23,517 bases of DNA from contig JAEYUL010000045.1 of the NCBI GenBank assembly GCA_023432565.1, forward strand, positions 1 to 23,517, in the 5' to 3' direction. The position numbers and the translations under genes were made by a program. Below are positions 10,219 through 17,249 of this stretch, one piece after another. Position 1 is the first letter of the stretch. Each line of letters begins with the position of its first letter. The DNA is from Actinomycetes bacterium. Lineage in GTDB: Bacteria > Actinomycetota > Actinomycetes > Actinomycetales > Cellulomonadaceae. Below the pieces are notes generated by a model. It saw only the letters and a program-made list of their open reading frames with translations. It searched no databases and had not been told where the DNA came from.

Positions 10219-12211
10219 GGGGGATCGTCCCGCGCACGTGGTCCTCGAGACCCGTCTGCCCCTCCGACGAGGCGAGCTGCCACGGCACGGAGGCGACCAC
10301 GACACCCGGGGTGAACAGCAGCCTTCCCTTCAGGCGCAGCGCGCTCTGGTTGTGCAGCAGCTGTTCCCACCAATGACCCACCACGTACTCCGGGATGTAG
10401 ACGACGACGAGATCGCGAGGGCTGTCCCTGCGGATCGAACGGACGTACTGCAGGACGGGGCGCGTGATCTCACGGAACGGCGAGTCGAGGACGCGCAGCG
10501 GGACGGGCACGTCCATCTCGTCCCAGCGAGCCCGCAGGCGCGCCACGTCGTCCTCGTCGACCCCGACGGTCACGGCCTCGATCACCTGCGGGCGGGCCGC
10601 GCGCGCGTACGCGATCGCGCGCATCGTGGGACGGTGCAGGTGCGAGACCAGGACGATCGCGTGCACACGGCTCGGCAGTGCCCGCGCAGCCGCGGCGTCC
10701 TCGCCCAGCGCGAGCTCACGGCGGACCGCGACGTAGTGCCGGTGGATCGCCTGCATGAGCGCGAAGACGACGACCATCGCGAGGATCGCGATCCACGCAC
10801 CGTGCGTGAACTTCGTGATCAGCACGACGACGAGCACGGTCGCGGTCATGCCCAGTCCGATCGCGTTCACGACGCGGGAGCGCTTCATCCGCGAGCGCGC
10901 CGCGGGGTTGGGCTCGGTGCGCAGCGCGCGTGTCCAGTGGCGCACCATGCCGAGCTGGCTGAGCGTGAACGAGACGAACACCCCGACGATGTAGAGCTGG
11001 ATCAGTCGCGTGACCTCGGCGTCGAACGCCCAGATCAGCGCGATCGCGACCACGGCCAGGGTGATGATGCCGTTCGAGTACGCGAGCCGGTCGCCCCTCG
11101 TGTGCAGCTGGCGCGGCAGGTACCCGTCGCGCGCCAGGATCGAGCCGAGCACCGGGAACCCGTTGAACGCGGTGTTCGCCGCCAGGACGAGGATCAGGCC
11201 GGTGACGATGGACACGACGGCGACGAGCACGGGCAGGCCCTGGAACACCGCGGCGGCGATCTGCGCGATGACCGGGTGCTGCTCGTAGTCCGGGCCGACC
11301 AGGGCGCCGTCACGCAGCAGCTGCTCGTGCGGACGGTCCGCGAACGTCACGCCCGTCGCCCGGGCGAGCAGCAGGATCGACATGATCATCGTGATGGACA
11401 GCGCACCGAGCAGCGCGAGCGTCGTCGCGGCGTTCCTCGACTTGGGCTTGCGGAACGCGGGCACGCCGTTGCTGATGGCCTCCACGCCGGTGAGCGCGGC
11501 ACAGCCCGAGGCGAACGAGCGCAGGATGAGGAAGAACCCCGCGAGCCCCGTGAGCCCTTGCTCGAAGCCGGCCCCCGGGGCGAGCTCGAGGTCCGCGCTC
11601 TCCGACAGGGGCAACGTCCCGAGCGCGTACCGGACGGCGCCGAAGACCGCGATGAGCCCGATCGCCAGCATGAACAGGTACACCGGGACGGCGAACGCGG
11701 TGCCCGACTCCTTGACGCCACGCAGGTTGACGAGCGTGAGCAGCACGACGAGGCCGATCGCGAACGGCGCCTCGTGGCCGCGGAGCGCGGGGAAGGCGGC
11801 GGCCGCGTACTGCGCGCCCGACGAGATCGACACCGCCACGGTCAGGATGTAGTCGACGAGCAGCGCGCTGGCGACCGTCACCCCCGCGTTGGGGCCGAGG
11901 TTGACGGTCGCGACCTCGTAGTCCCCTCCGCCGGAGGGGTAGGCGTGCACGTTCTGGCGGTAGCTCGCGACGACCGTGAGCATGACGACCGCGACCGCAA
12001 GGCCGATCCACGGCGAGATGACGACCGCCGACAGACCTGCCAAGGACAGGGTCAGCAGGATCTCGTCCGGCGCGTAGGCGACCGACGACAAGGCGTCGGA
12101 CGCGAACACGGGCAGCGCGATGCGCTTGGGCAGGAGGGTGTGGCCGAGCCTGTCGCTGCGGACCGGACGTCCGAGCAGCAGTCTCTTGGCGGCATCCGAC
12201 AGGTCCGACAC
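10211..12211 (-). CDS. APC-superfamily permease, KimA/KUP-like potassium importer candidate
   Basis: This 666-residue protein has about twelve transmembrane helices in residues 30-505 and a cytosolic C-terminal domain of about 160 residues with a universal-stress-like pattern (HAIVLVSHLHRPTMRAIAYA). It strongly resembles Bacillus KimA (YdaO): KRLLLGRPVRSDRLG at the N-terminus, SDALSSVAY (Asp39, Tyr46), AYPSGGGDYEVATVNLG, LLVDYILTVAVSIS (Asp120, Tyr121), GCAALTGVEAISN and LILVLAANTAFNGFP. From memory, the Asp/Tyr pairs match residues implicated in K+ binding in KimA. It is often annotated only as an amino-acid permease. The GTG at 12211 follows TACGAT by 8 bases, suggesting a leaderless transcript; the open frame upstream is low-complexity. 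It is divergent from two RCK genes. Confidence 0.88.
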   Translation of the reverse strand: MSDLSDAAKRLLLGRPVRSDRLGHTLLPKRIALPVFASDALSSVAYAPDEILLTLSLAGLSAVVISPWIGLAVAVVMLTVVASYRQNVHAYPSGGGDYEVATVNLGPNAGVTVASALLVDYILTVAVSISSGAQYAAAAFPALRGHEAPFAIGLVVLLTLVNLRGVKESGTAFAVPVYLFMLAIGLIAVFGAVRYALGTLPLSESADLELAPGAGFEQGLTGLAGFFLILRSFASGCAALTGVEAISNGVPAFRKPKSRNAATTLALLGALSITMIMSILLLARATGVTFADRPHEQLLRDGALVGPDYEQHPVIAQIAAAVFQGLPVLVAVVSIVTGLILVLAANTAFNGFPVLGSILARDGYLPRQLHTRGDRLAYSNGIITLAVVAIALIWAFDAEVTRLIQLYIVGVFVSFTLSQLGMVRHWTRALRTEPNPAARSRMKRSRVVNAIGLGMTATVLVVVLITKFTHGAWIAILAMVVVFALMQAIHRHYVAVRRELALGEDAAAARALPSRVHAIVLVSHLHRPTMRAIAYARAARPQVIEAVTVGVDEDDVARLRARWDEMDVPVPLRVLDSPFREITRPVLQYVRSIRRDSPRDLVVVYIPEYVVGHWWEQLLHNQSALRLKGRLLFTPGVVVASVPWQLASSEGQTGLEDHVRGTIPRD

Positions 12212-12219
12212 GATGCACC

Positions 12220-12225
12220 ATCGTA
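12220..12225 (-). promoter_or_regulatory. Extended -10 candidate for the permease gene (leaderless)
   Basis: TACGAT on the minus strand fits the actinobacterial TANNNT -10. Eight bases separate it from the GTG start at 12211, which would place the transcription start at or within a base or two of the start codon. No Shine-Dalgarno sequence lies between them, and no convincing -35 is seen. Confidence 0.45.
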
Positions 12226-12367
12226 GGACGCGGCCGACCCCTGCGCGTGCCACGTGCGCAGCGGGTTCACCCGGGCCGCCCGCACCGCCCCGGAGCAGTG
12301 GACTCGGACGCCGGTCCCGGGGCCCGCACCGGCAGCTCGACGCTGTCAGCGACGGCTGTCGTGGGGG

Positions 12368-12373
12368 TATAAC
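12368..12373 (+). promoter_or_regulatory. -10 candidate (TATAAC) for the TrkA pair
   Basis: TATAAC stands out in GC-rich sequence 10 bases before the GTG at 12384. No ribosome site lies between, so the mRNA would have almost no leader. A -35 is not clear. Confidence 0.5.
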
Positions 12374-12383
12374 GTGACGCTCT

Positions 12384-13049
12384 GTGCACTTCGTCATCAT
12401 GGGCTGCGGCCGCGTCGGAGCCAGCCTCGCGCAGACGCTCGAGGAGCACGGCCACTCGGTGGCCGTCATCGACCAGAACCCCGAGGCGTTCCGCCGCCTG
12501 ACCGGCTCGTTCTCGGGTCACAAGGTCACCGGTCTCGGCTTCGACCGCGACACCCTCATCAAGGCGGGCATCGACGACGCGTACGGGTTCGCGGCGGTCG
12601 CCGACGGGGACAACTCCAACATCCTCGCCGCCCGCGTCGCACGGGAGACCTACGGCATCGAGAACGTCGTCGCGCGGATCTACGACCCGCACCGTGCCGA
12701 GATCTACCAGCGGCTCGGCATCCCGACCGTCGCGACCGTGCGGTGGACCGCGCTGCAGGTGCTGCGCCGCCTGCTCCCCCTGGGCGCGACGGACGAGTTC
12801 CGCGACCCCTCGGGTCAGCTCACGCTCGCGCAGGTCGACGTGCACACCGGCTGGGTCGGACGCCCCGTCGTCGCGCTCGAGACCGCCGCCGGCGTGCGTG
12901 TCGTGTACCTCACACGCTACGGCGACGGCGTGCTGCCCGACGCCCGGACCGTGCTGCAGGAGAACGACGTCGTGCACGTGATGGCGCGCGTCGACGAGCT
13001 GCCCAAGGTCGAGCGCGTGCTGACCGCCGAACCTCAGGAGACCCCATGA
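12384..13049 (+). CDS. TrkA family potassium uptake regulator (RCK/KTN), CeoB-like
   Basis: This 221-residue protein starts with a Rossmann nucleotide-binding domain, FVIMGCGRVGASLAQTLEEH, with the acidic residue after beta-2 (VIDQNPEAF) that selects NAD(H) or ATP. An RCK_C-like domain follows from about residue 140 (LTLAQVDVHTGWVGRPVVAL...NDVVHVMARVDEL). Such proteins form rings that bind nucleotides and, through RCK_C, sometimes c-di-AMP, and gate K+ transporters. No pore gene of TrkH/KtrB type lies in the window. The divergent KimA-like permease is the obvious partner candidate (inference). The GTG at 12384 begins exactly with the Rossmann strand and follows TATAAC by 10 bases. Its stop overlaps the next start as ATGA. 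The M. tuberculosis counterpart is ceoB (Rv2691). Confidence 0.93.
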   Translation: MHFVIMGCGRVGASLAQTLEEHGHSVAVIDQNPEAFRRLTGSFSGHKVTGLGFDRDTLIKAGIDDAYGFAAVADGDNSNILAARVARETYGIENVVARIYDPHRAEIYQRLGIPTVATVRWTALQVLRRLLPLGATDEFRDPSGQLTLAQVDVHTGWVGRPVVALETAAGVRVVYLTRYGDGVLPDARTVLQENDVVHVMARVDELPKVERVLTAEPQETP

Positions 13050-13759
13050 GAGTCGTGATCGCAGGCGCCGGGTCGGTGGGCCGCTCGATCGCGCGCGAGC
13101 TGCTGGCGCACGACCACGAGGTCACCCTCGTCGACCGACAGCCCACCGCGATGCGCGTGGCCCAGGTCGCCGAGGCCGACTGGCTGCTCGCCGACGCGTG
13201 CGAGCTGCCGACCCTGCGCGAGGCGCGCACGGACGAGTGCGACGTCATGGTCGCCGCCACGGGCGACGACAAGGCGAACCTGGTCATCTCGCTGCTGGCC
13301 AAGACGGAGTTCGGCGTGCCGCGCACGGTCGCGCGCGTCAACAACCCCAAGAACGAGTGGATGTTCGACGAGGCGTGGGGTGTGGACGTCGCCGTCTCGA
13401 CGCCACGCATCATGACCGCGATGGTCGAGGAGGCCGTCGCGGTCGGCGACCTGGTGCGCATCTTCACGTTCCACCAGTCGGGCGCCGACATCCTCGAGCT
13501 CACGCTCCCTGAGGACGCCGCGCTCGTCGGCGTGCGCGTGGGTCAGGTCGCCTGGCCCGCGGACGTCGTGCTCGCCTGCATCGTCCGCGACGGCCGACCG
13601 ATCGCCCCCAGCGCCGACGACACTCTCGAGGGACGCGACGAGCTGCTGTTCGTCACGAGCAGCGACACCGACGCGAGCGTGCTCGAGGCGGTGCTCAAGG
13701 CGCCGACGGCTCCGGCACCGAGCGCCGTCCCCGGGTCGAGCGCACCAGCATCCAGCTGA
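13046..13759 (+). CDS. TrkA family potassium uptake regulator (RCK/KTN), CeoC-like
   Basis: This is the second RCK protein of the pair, 237 residues. The N-terminal Rossmann motif is VVIAGAGSVGRSIARELLAH, followed by VTLVDRQPTA and ATGDDKANLVISLLAKTEFG. The RCK_C domain occupies roughly residues 150-216 (ILELTLPEDAALVGVRVGQV...LEGRDELLFVTSS), ahead of an Ala/Pro/Ser tail of about 20 residues. The ATG overlaps the TGA of the first TrkA gene and is preceded by CAGGAG at 13035-13040, so the two are made together and probably form hetero-oligomers. The last 65 bases overlap, on the opposite strand, the end of the DUF3159 gene. The counterpart in M. tuberculosis is ceoC (Rv2692). Confidence 0.93.
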   Translation: MRVVIAGAGSVGRSIARELLAHDHEVTLVDRQPTAMRVAQVAEADWLLADACELPTLREARTDECDVMVAATGDDKANLVISLLAKTEFGVPRTVARVNNPKNEWMFDEAWGVDVAVSTPRIMTAMVEEAVAVGDLVRIFTFHQSGADILELTLPEDAALVGVRVGQVAWPADVVLACIVRDGRPIAPSADDTLEGRDELLFVTSSDTDASVLEAVLKAPTAPAPSAVPGSSAPASS

Positions 13760-14483
13760 TCCACAGGGCGAGCGCCGTCAGGGGCACGCCCATCGCGAGC
13801 TTGGCCGTGCCGAGCCACGCGACGTCGTCGTTGAAGTACAGCGGCAGCTGGACGGCGAGCCGGAGCGCGAACATCACGACCCACGGCACCGTCGCCCACG
13901 TGTAGGCCCGTCGCAGGACGCGGTCGTCGTGCCACCTCACCGTGTTGCGCCACGGCCCGCCGCTCAGCGGGCCGTCGTGCGCGAACAGCCCCATGACCAG
14001 GCCGACGAGCGGCCACCCGATGAGCACCGTGACCAGCGTGGCCGCGAGGTACACCGCGTTGACCCACAGCCCGTAGGCGAAGTAGTCGCTCGCGTCGCCC
14101 GTCCGCCAGGCCCACACCACGCCGATGCCGACGCCGAGCACGCCCGACAGCGCCTGCGTCACAGGGGTGCGCTGCACGAGTCGCACGACGACGGCGGCGA
14201 CCGCGGCAGCGCCCGCCGCCACGAGCGCGGGGGTCAGCCGCTGACCGGCGACCAGGTACACGACGACGAAGAGCAGTCCGGGCGCCACCGACTCGACGAC
14301 ACCTCGGACGCCGCCGACCGCGTCCGAGGCGGAGAACGTCTCACCCGTGATGGCGCGCAAGCCGCGTCCTGTCTCGCCCGCCTGCTGCGGGCCGCCGTCC
14401 TGCTCGAGCGCGTGGGCGTGCCCGGGCACCACGACCCGCTCGGGGACGACCGCGTCGCTCGCCTCGCGGTCACTCACCGGCAC
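13695..14483 (-). CDS. DUF3159 family membrane protein
   Basis: The protein is 262 residues, with a hydrophilic N-terminal 55 residues and about five or six transmembrane segments (such as GLLFVVVYLVAG, LVAAGAAAVAAVVVRLV and LWVNAVYLAATLVTVLIGWP). It also carries the conserved stretch FAHDGPLSGGPWRNTVRWHD and the segment YTWATVPWVVMFALRLAVQL. These fit DUF3159, an actinobacterial family without a known function (M. tuberculosis Rv2693c). Two GTG starts are possible, 14483 and 14477; the second overlaps the upstream stop by 8 bases, and neither has a strong ribosome site. It is the last gene of the dut-DUF3710-OB-fold set. Its end overlaps the convergent trkA-like gene by 65 bases. Confidence 0.87.
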   Translation of the reverse strand: MPVSDREASDAVVPERVVVPGHAHALEQDGGPQQAGETGRGLRAITGETFSASDAVGGVRGVVESVAPGLLFVVVYLVAGQRLTPALVAAGAAAVAAVVVRLVQRTPVTQALSGVLGVGIGVVWAWRTGDASDYFAYGLWVNAVYLAATLVTVLIGWPLVGLVMGLFAHDGPLSGGPWRNTVRWHDDRVLRRAYTWATVPWVVMFALRLAVQLPLYFNDDVAWLGTAKLAMGVPLTALALWISWMLVRSTRGRRSVPEPSAP

Positions 14484-14838
14484 GCGGCCTGAGCTCGTAG
14501 CGAGGGTTGAAGATCGTGCGCTTCCCCTCGATCACGCACACCAGCCCGTCGGCCGTCAGGCGCCTGCCGGGCACGATGCCCGCGATCTCGCGACGGCCGA
14601 GCCAGACGAGCGCGAGAGACCCGCTGCCGTCGTACAGCTCGGCCTCGAGCGCCATCACTCCCTGCCGCGGACGGAACGTCACGGAGCGCAGCACGCCACT
14701 GACCTTGACCCGCTTGCGCACCGGAGCGTCCGCGACGGTCGTGCACCCGATCGCACGTGCCGCCTCGAGCCGTTCCTCGGCTGCCTCGACCTCGGCCCGC
14801 GAGGCCGCGAGCGAGCGCAGCGCCTCCTTGAGGGTCAT
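14470..14838 (-). CDS. OB-fold nucleic acid binding domain-containing protein
   Basis: This 122-residue protein has an N-terminal helix rich in Ala/Glu (residues 1-30) followed by an OB-fold: VRKRVKVSGVLRSVTFRP, ALEAELYDGSGSLALVWLG and IVPGRRLTADGLVCV. This is the tRNA-anti/RecG-wedge-like arrangement in which a short nucleic-acid-binding barrel ends with a conserved NPRYEL. The function is unknown; the family member in M. tuberculosis is Rv2694c. The ATG at 14838 overlaps the DUF3710 stop as ATGA. A much longer open frame runs upstream in the same phase to 15738, but it is the antisense-like shadow of the DUF3710 gene and is not used. RNA or DNA binding is inferred from the fold only. Confidence 0.88.
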   Translation of the reverse strand: MTLKEALRSLAASRAEVEAAEERLEAARAIGCTTVADAPVRKRVKVSGVLRSVTFRPRQGVMALEAELYDGSGSLALVWLGRREIAGIVPGRRLTADGLVCVIEGKRTIFNPRYELRPRAGE

Positions 14839-15584
14839 CGCGTCTCCGTGATCTCCGGGCCGCGGGTCAACGGGTCGAAGTCGGGCGTCGCCTCGTCCTT
14901 GGCGTCGGGCGCCGCAGCGGGCGCCTCCGGCCGGCCCGGCAAGGTCAGCGTGAGCAGGTCGCGAGGCGGCCGCGCCTCCGTCCCCCGGACCACGACGACC
15001 TCGCCGAACACGCGCTCGAGCACCTGGGCCGCCGCGGGCTCGACGGCGGCACGGCCGGTGATCACGCCGCGCAGGAACCAGCGCGGCCCGTCGAACCCCA
15101 GGAACCTCGCGGGCCGGTGGCCCGTACGACCCTCGGGCGTCCGGGCGGGCAGCCGCGCGAGCAGCTCGCGCCCGAACGGGCCCGGCAGGTCGTCGGCGGA
15201 ACCGCCCTGCGCGACGACCGACTGCTGGATCTCGGCGCGGATCTCGTCCCAGATGCCCTCCGAGCGCGGCGCGGCGTAGGCCTGCAGCTGCATGGTCGAA
15301 CCCTCGACGGTGACGGCCGCCGCGGACACCGCGTTCGTCGCCTTGTCGACCTCCATGCGCAGCTCCATGCCGGGGACCCCCGGCAGTCGCAGCGCGCCCA
15401 GGTCGAGCCGGGACAGCGGGGTCGCGGCCGGGTCGTCGACGTCCCACGGGCCGTGCGCGTCGGTCGGCTCGGCCTCGTCGTCCGCCGAGACCTCGCGCTC
15501 GGGCTCGTCTCCGAGGCCGGCGACCTCGTCGTCGACCTCCGTGGGCTCGTTGTCCCCCGCCGGACGGCGCCGGAAAATCGCCAC
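14835..15584 (-). CDS. DUF3710 family protein
   Basis: The product is 249 residues, starting with a basic patch (AIFRRRP) and an acidic region of about 40 residues (EVDDEVAG...SADDEAEPTD). The conserved DUF3710 core follows: GPWDVDDP, RLDLGALRLP, GSTMQLQAYAAPRSEGIWDE and GFDGPRWFLRGVITG. The C-terminus is Pro/Ala-rich and disordered. The function is unknown (M. tuberculosis Rv2696c). Two GTG codons compete: 15590 abuts GAGGAGGA with no spacer, while 15584 has a 6-base spacer, so I choose 15584. The gap to dut (15585-15695) holds a 7-bp hairpin (15598-15616) and a possible -10, TACTGT (minus strand, 15670-15675), so it may have its own promoter besides read-through from dut. Confidence 0.88.
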   Translation of the reverse strand: MAIFRRRPAGDNEPTEVDDEVAGLGDEPEREVSADDEAEPTDAHGPWDVDDPAATPLSRLDLGALRLPGVPGMELRMEVDKATNAVSAAAVTVEGSTMQLQAYAAPRSEGIWDEIRAEIQQSVVAQGGSADDLPGPFGRELLARLPARTPEGRTGHRPARFLGFDGPRWFLRGVITGRAAVEPAAAQVLERVFGEVVVVRGTEARPPRDLLTLTLPGRPEAPAAAPDAKDEATPDFDPLTRGPEITETR

Positions 15585-15695
15585 GTTCACTCCTCCTCGG
15601 GTGCGTCAGGCACCCGTCGCTCGCCCGCGCCGAGCGGCATCGGGCAGCCAGTGGTTCGCTCCTGATTCGACAGTAGCCCGCGCGGGGCCACGGAC

Positions 15696-16181
15696 CTAGC
15701 CGCCCACCGCAGTCGGCGCCGCGCCGCCCGGCGTCCATCCGCCGCTCGACCCGAAGCCGCCCTCTCCGCGGTGCGACCCCGGAAGTCGCTCGACCTCGAC
15801 GAAGCGCACGCGCTCGACCTTCTGCACGACGAGCTGGGCGATCCGGTCGCCACGGCGCAGCTCGATCGGGTGCTCGACGTCCGTGTTGAGCAGCGTGACC
15901 GCGATCTCGCCGCGGTACCCCGCGTCGACCGTGCCCGGTGCGTTCACGATCGTCAGCCCATGCCGCGCCGCCAGGCCCGAGCGCGGGTGGACGAACGCGG
16001 CGTACCCGTCGGGCAACGCGATCGAGGTGCCGGTGGGGACGGTCGCACGCCCCTGCGGCGGGATCACCACGTCGACGCGGGCCACGAGGTCGGCGCCGGC
16101 GTCACCTGGGTGGGCGTACGACGGGACGGGCAGTTCGGGGTCGAGGCGCTGCAGCAGCACCTCCAGCACGGGCTCGGTCAC
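15696..16181 (-). CDS. dut: dUTP diphosphatase
   Basis: The 161-residue trimeric dUTPase hydrolyses dUTP to dUMP, keeping uracil out of DNA and feeding dTMP synthesis. All five motifs are present: HPGDAGADL (residues 24-32), PRSGLA, GTVDAGYRGEIAVTLLN with the catalytic Asp, RGDRIAQLVVQK, and the flexible C-terminal arm GSHRGEGGFGSSGG. A short Gly/Ala/Pro tail follows. The GTG start at 16181 lies 6 bases after a TAGGGT -10, with no ribosome site, so translation is probably leaderless. It heads the set dut, DUF3710, OB-fold, DUF3159, and is divergent from the DUF3093 gene, as in mycobacteria (Rv2697c). Confidence 0.97.
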   Translation of the reverse strand: MTEPVLEVLLQRLDPELPVPSYAHPGDAGADLVARVDVVIPPQGRATVPTGTSIALPDGYAAFVHPRSGLAARHGLTIVNAPGTVDAGYRGEIAVTLLNTDVEHPIELRRGDRIAQLVVQKVERVRFVEVERLPGSHRGEGGFGSSGGWTPGGAAPTAVGG

Positions 16182-16187
16182 GCCGCG

Positions 16188-16193
16188 ACCCTA
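16188..16193 (-). promoter_or_regulatory. -10 candidate (TAGGGT) for leaderless dut
   Basis: TAGGGT on the minus strand ends 6 bases before the GTG of dut, the spacing expected when transcription starts at the start codon itself. There is no Shine-Dalgarno sequence. Confidence 0.5.
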
Positions 16194-16319
16194 CCGGCTG
16201 GCGCCCCGGCACCGTCCCACCGTCCCCAGCCACGACGACGAGCGGCACCACGGCGTCGCGCGCCGTCGGCGTCCGCGGACCTGTCCCCTGCGCGGCCACC
16301 GCTCTGGGATGCTGGTGCC

Positions 16320-16871
16320 ATGTCCGCTCCCGACCCCGCACGCCCGTCCGTCGACCAGGGCCCGGACGCCACGGCCGCCCTCGGTGCCGCCCCGACCGTT
16401 CCCGACGACCAGCCCGGCCGGGCCGCAGCGGGCGCGCCGCGCGCGTCGTTCGACGAGTCGCTGCGGTTCGGGCCCGTCGGCTGGCTCACGGTGGCCGGGC
16501 TCGTCGTGACCCTCTGGATCGCCCTGCTGCCCGTGAGCCTGGTGCTGGCCTGCGCGGCTGCGGCCGTCGCGGCGATCGTCGCCACGCTCCTCGTCGTCCG
16601 CTGGACGCCGCGGGTGCGCGTGCGCGACGGCGAGCTCGTCGCGGGCGGCGCGCACATCCCGGTGGCCCTCCTGCGCGACCCGCGGCCCCTGACGGGGACG
16701 GAGCTGCGCCACGCGCTCGGGCCGGGCCTCGACGCGCGCGCGTACGTGTGCCTGCGCGGCTGGGTGCACAGCGCCGTCCGTGTCGACGTCGACGACCCGC
16801 AGGACCCGACGCCCTACTGGATCGTGTCCACCCGCCGTCCGGACGAGCTCGTCGCGGCACTGACCCGCTGA
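16320..16871 (+). CDS. DUF3093 family membrane protein
   Basis: The protein is 183 residues. An Ala/Pro/Asp-rich disordered N-terminus (1-45) leads into FDESLRFGPVGWL and two closely spaced membrane helices (residues 55-94). A soluble C-terminal domain follows, with VRVRDGELVAGGAHIP, LGPGLDARAYVCLRGWVH, the conserved VDVDDPQDPTPYWIVSTRRP and a final DELVAALTR. This arrangement is DUF3093, whose function is unknown (M. tuberculosis Rv2698). The ATG at 16320 has no ribosome site. A weak -10-like GATGCT ends six bases before it, so this gene may also be leaderless. It is divergent from dut across 138 bases. Confidence 0.88.
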   Translation: MSAPDPARPSVDQGPDATAALGAAPTVPDDQPGRAAAGAPRASFDESLRFGPVGWLTVAGLVVTLWIALLPVSLVLACAAAAVAAIVATLLVVRWTPRVRVRDGELVAGGAHIPVALLRDPRPLTGTELRHALGPGLDARAYVCLRGWVHSAVRVDVDDPQDPTPYWIVSTRRPDELVAALTR

Positions 16872-16888
16872 GCACGCCGGACCCAGGA

Positions 16889-16927
16889 ACGACGGCGGCC
16901 GGCACCCTCGCGGGGACCGGCCGTCGT
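16889..16927. terminator. Bidirectional hairpin terminator
   Basis: The arm 16889-16902 pairs with 16917-16927 over 11 bp with a 3-base bulge. It sits between the convergent DUF3093 (stop 16871) and DUF4193 (stop 16950) genes. Confidence 0.6.
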
Positions 16928-16949
16928 GGTCTCGTCGACGTTGCGGACG

Positions 16950-17249
16950 TCAGGCAGCGCACTCCGAGCAGACCTGCTGGCCGTCTCGCTCGTAGGCGAG
17001 CTGGCTGCGGTGATGGACGAGGAAGCAGCGCGAGCACGTGAACTCGTCTGCCTGACGGGGCAGGACGCGGACCGACAGCTCCTCGCCGGAGAGGTCCGCC
17101 CCGGGGAGCTCGAACCCTTCGGCGGCTTCCGTCTCGTCCTCGTCGACCACGCCCGAGTTCTTGTCCGCGCGCCGTGCCTGGAGCTCCTGCAGCGAGTCCT
17201 CGCTGAGGTCCTCCTCGGTCTTGCGCGGTGCGTCGTAGTCGGTAGCCAT
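16950..17249 (-). CDS. DUF4193 family zinc-ribbon-like protein
   Basis: The 99-residue protein matches DUF4193 over its whole length: MATDYDAPRKTEEDLSEDSL at the start, an acidic middle, FELPGADLSGEELSVRVLP, then DEFTCSRCFLVHHRSQLA and a closing CSEC. The two CxxC pairs should bind one zinc. The family is near-universal in Actinobacteria and its function is unknown (M. tuberculosis Rv2699c). The ATG at 17249 matches the invariant N-terminus. The frame runs open 45 codons further upstream with unrelated sequence. No clear ribosome site is seen; a TTGATC -35-like hexamer lies about 60 bases upstream (17293-17298, minus strand). Confidence 0.93.
   Translation of the reverse strand: MATDYDAPRKTEEDLSEDSLQELQARRADKNSGVVDEDETEAAEGFELPGADLSGEELSVRVLPRQADEFTCSRCFLVHHRSQLAYERDGQQVCSECAA

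Noticed and set aside
10238..12226. A 662-codon plus-strand frame opposite the permease
   Set aside because: Arg/Asp/His-rich shadow with no membrane or domain pattern; the permease on the other strand is clear.
12212..12383. A c-di-AMP (ydaO-type) riboswitch before the KimA-like gene
   Set aside because: The intergenic sequence is only 172 bases, both genes look leaderless, and no matching conserved structure is visible.
14838..15738. Upstream extension of the OB-fold gene frame (same phase)
   Set aside because: It overlaps the DUF3710 gene completely and reads as Arg/Gly/Ala noise; the ATGA junction at 14838 gives the real start.
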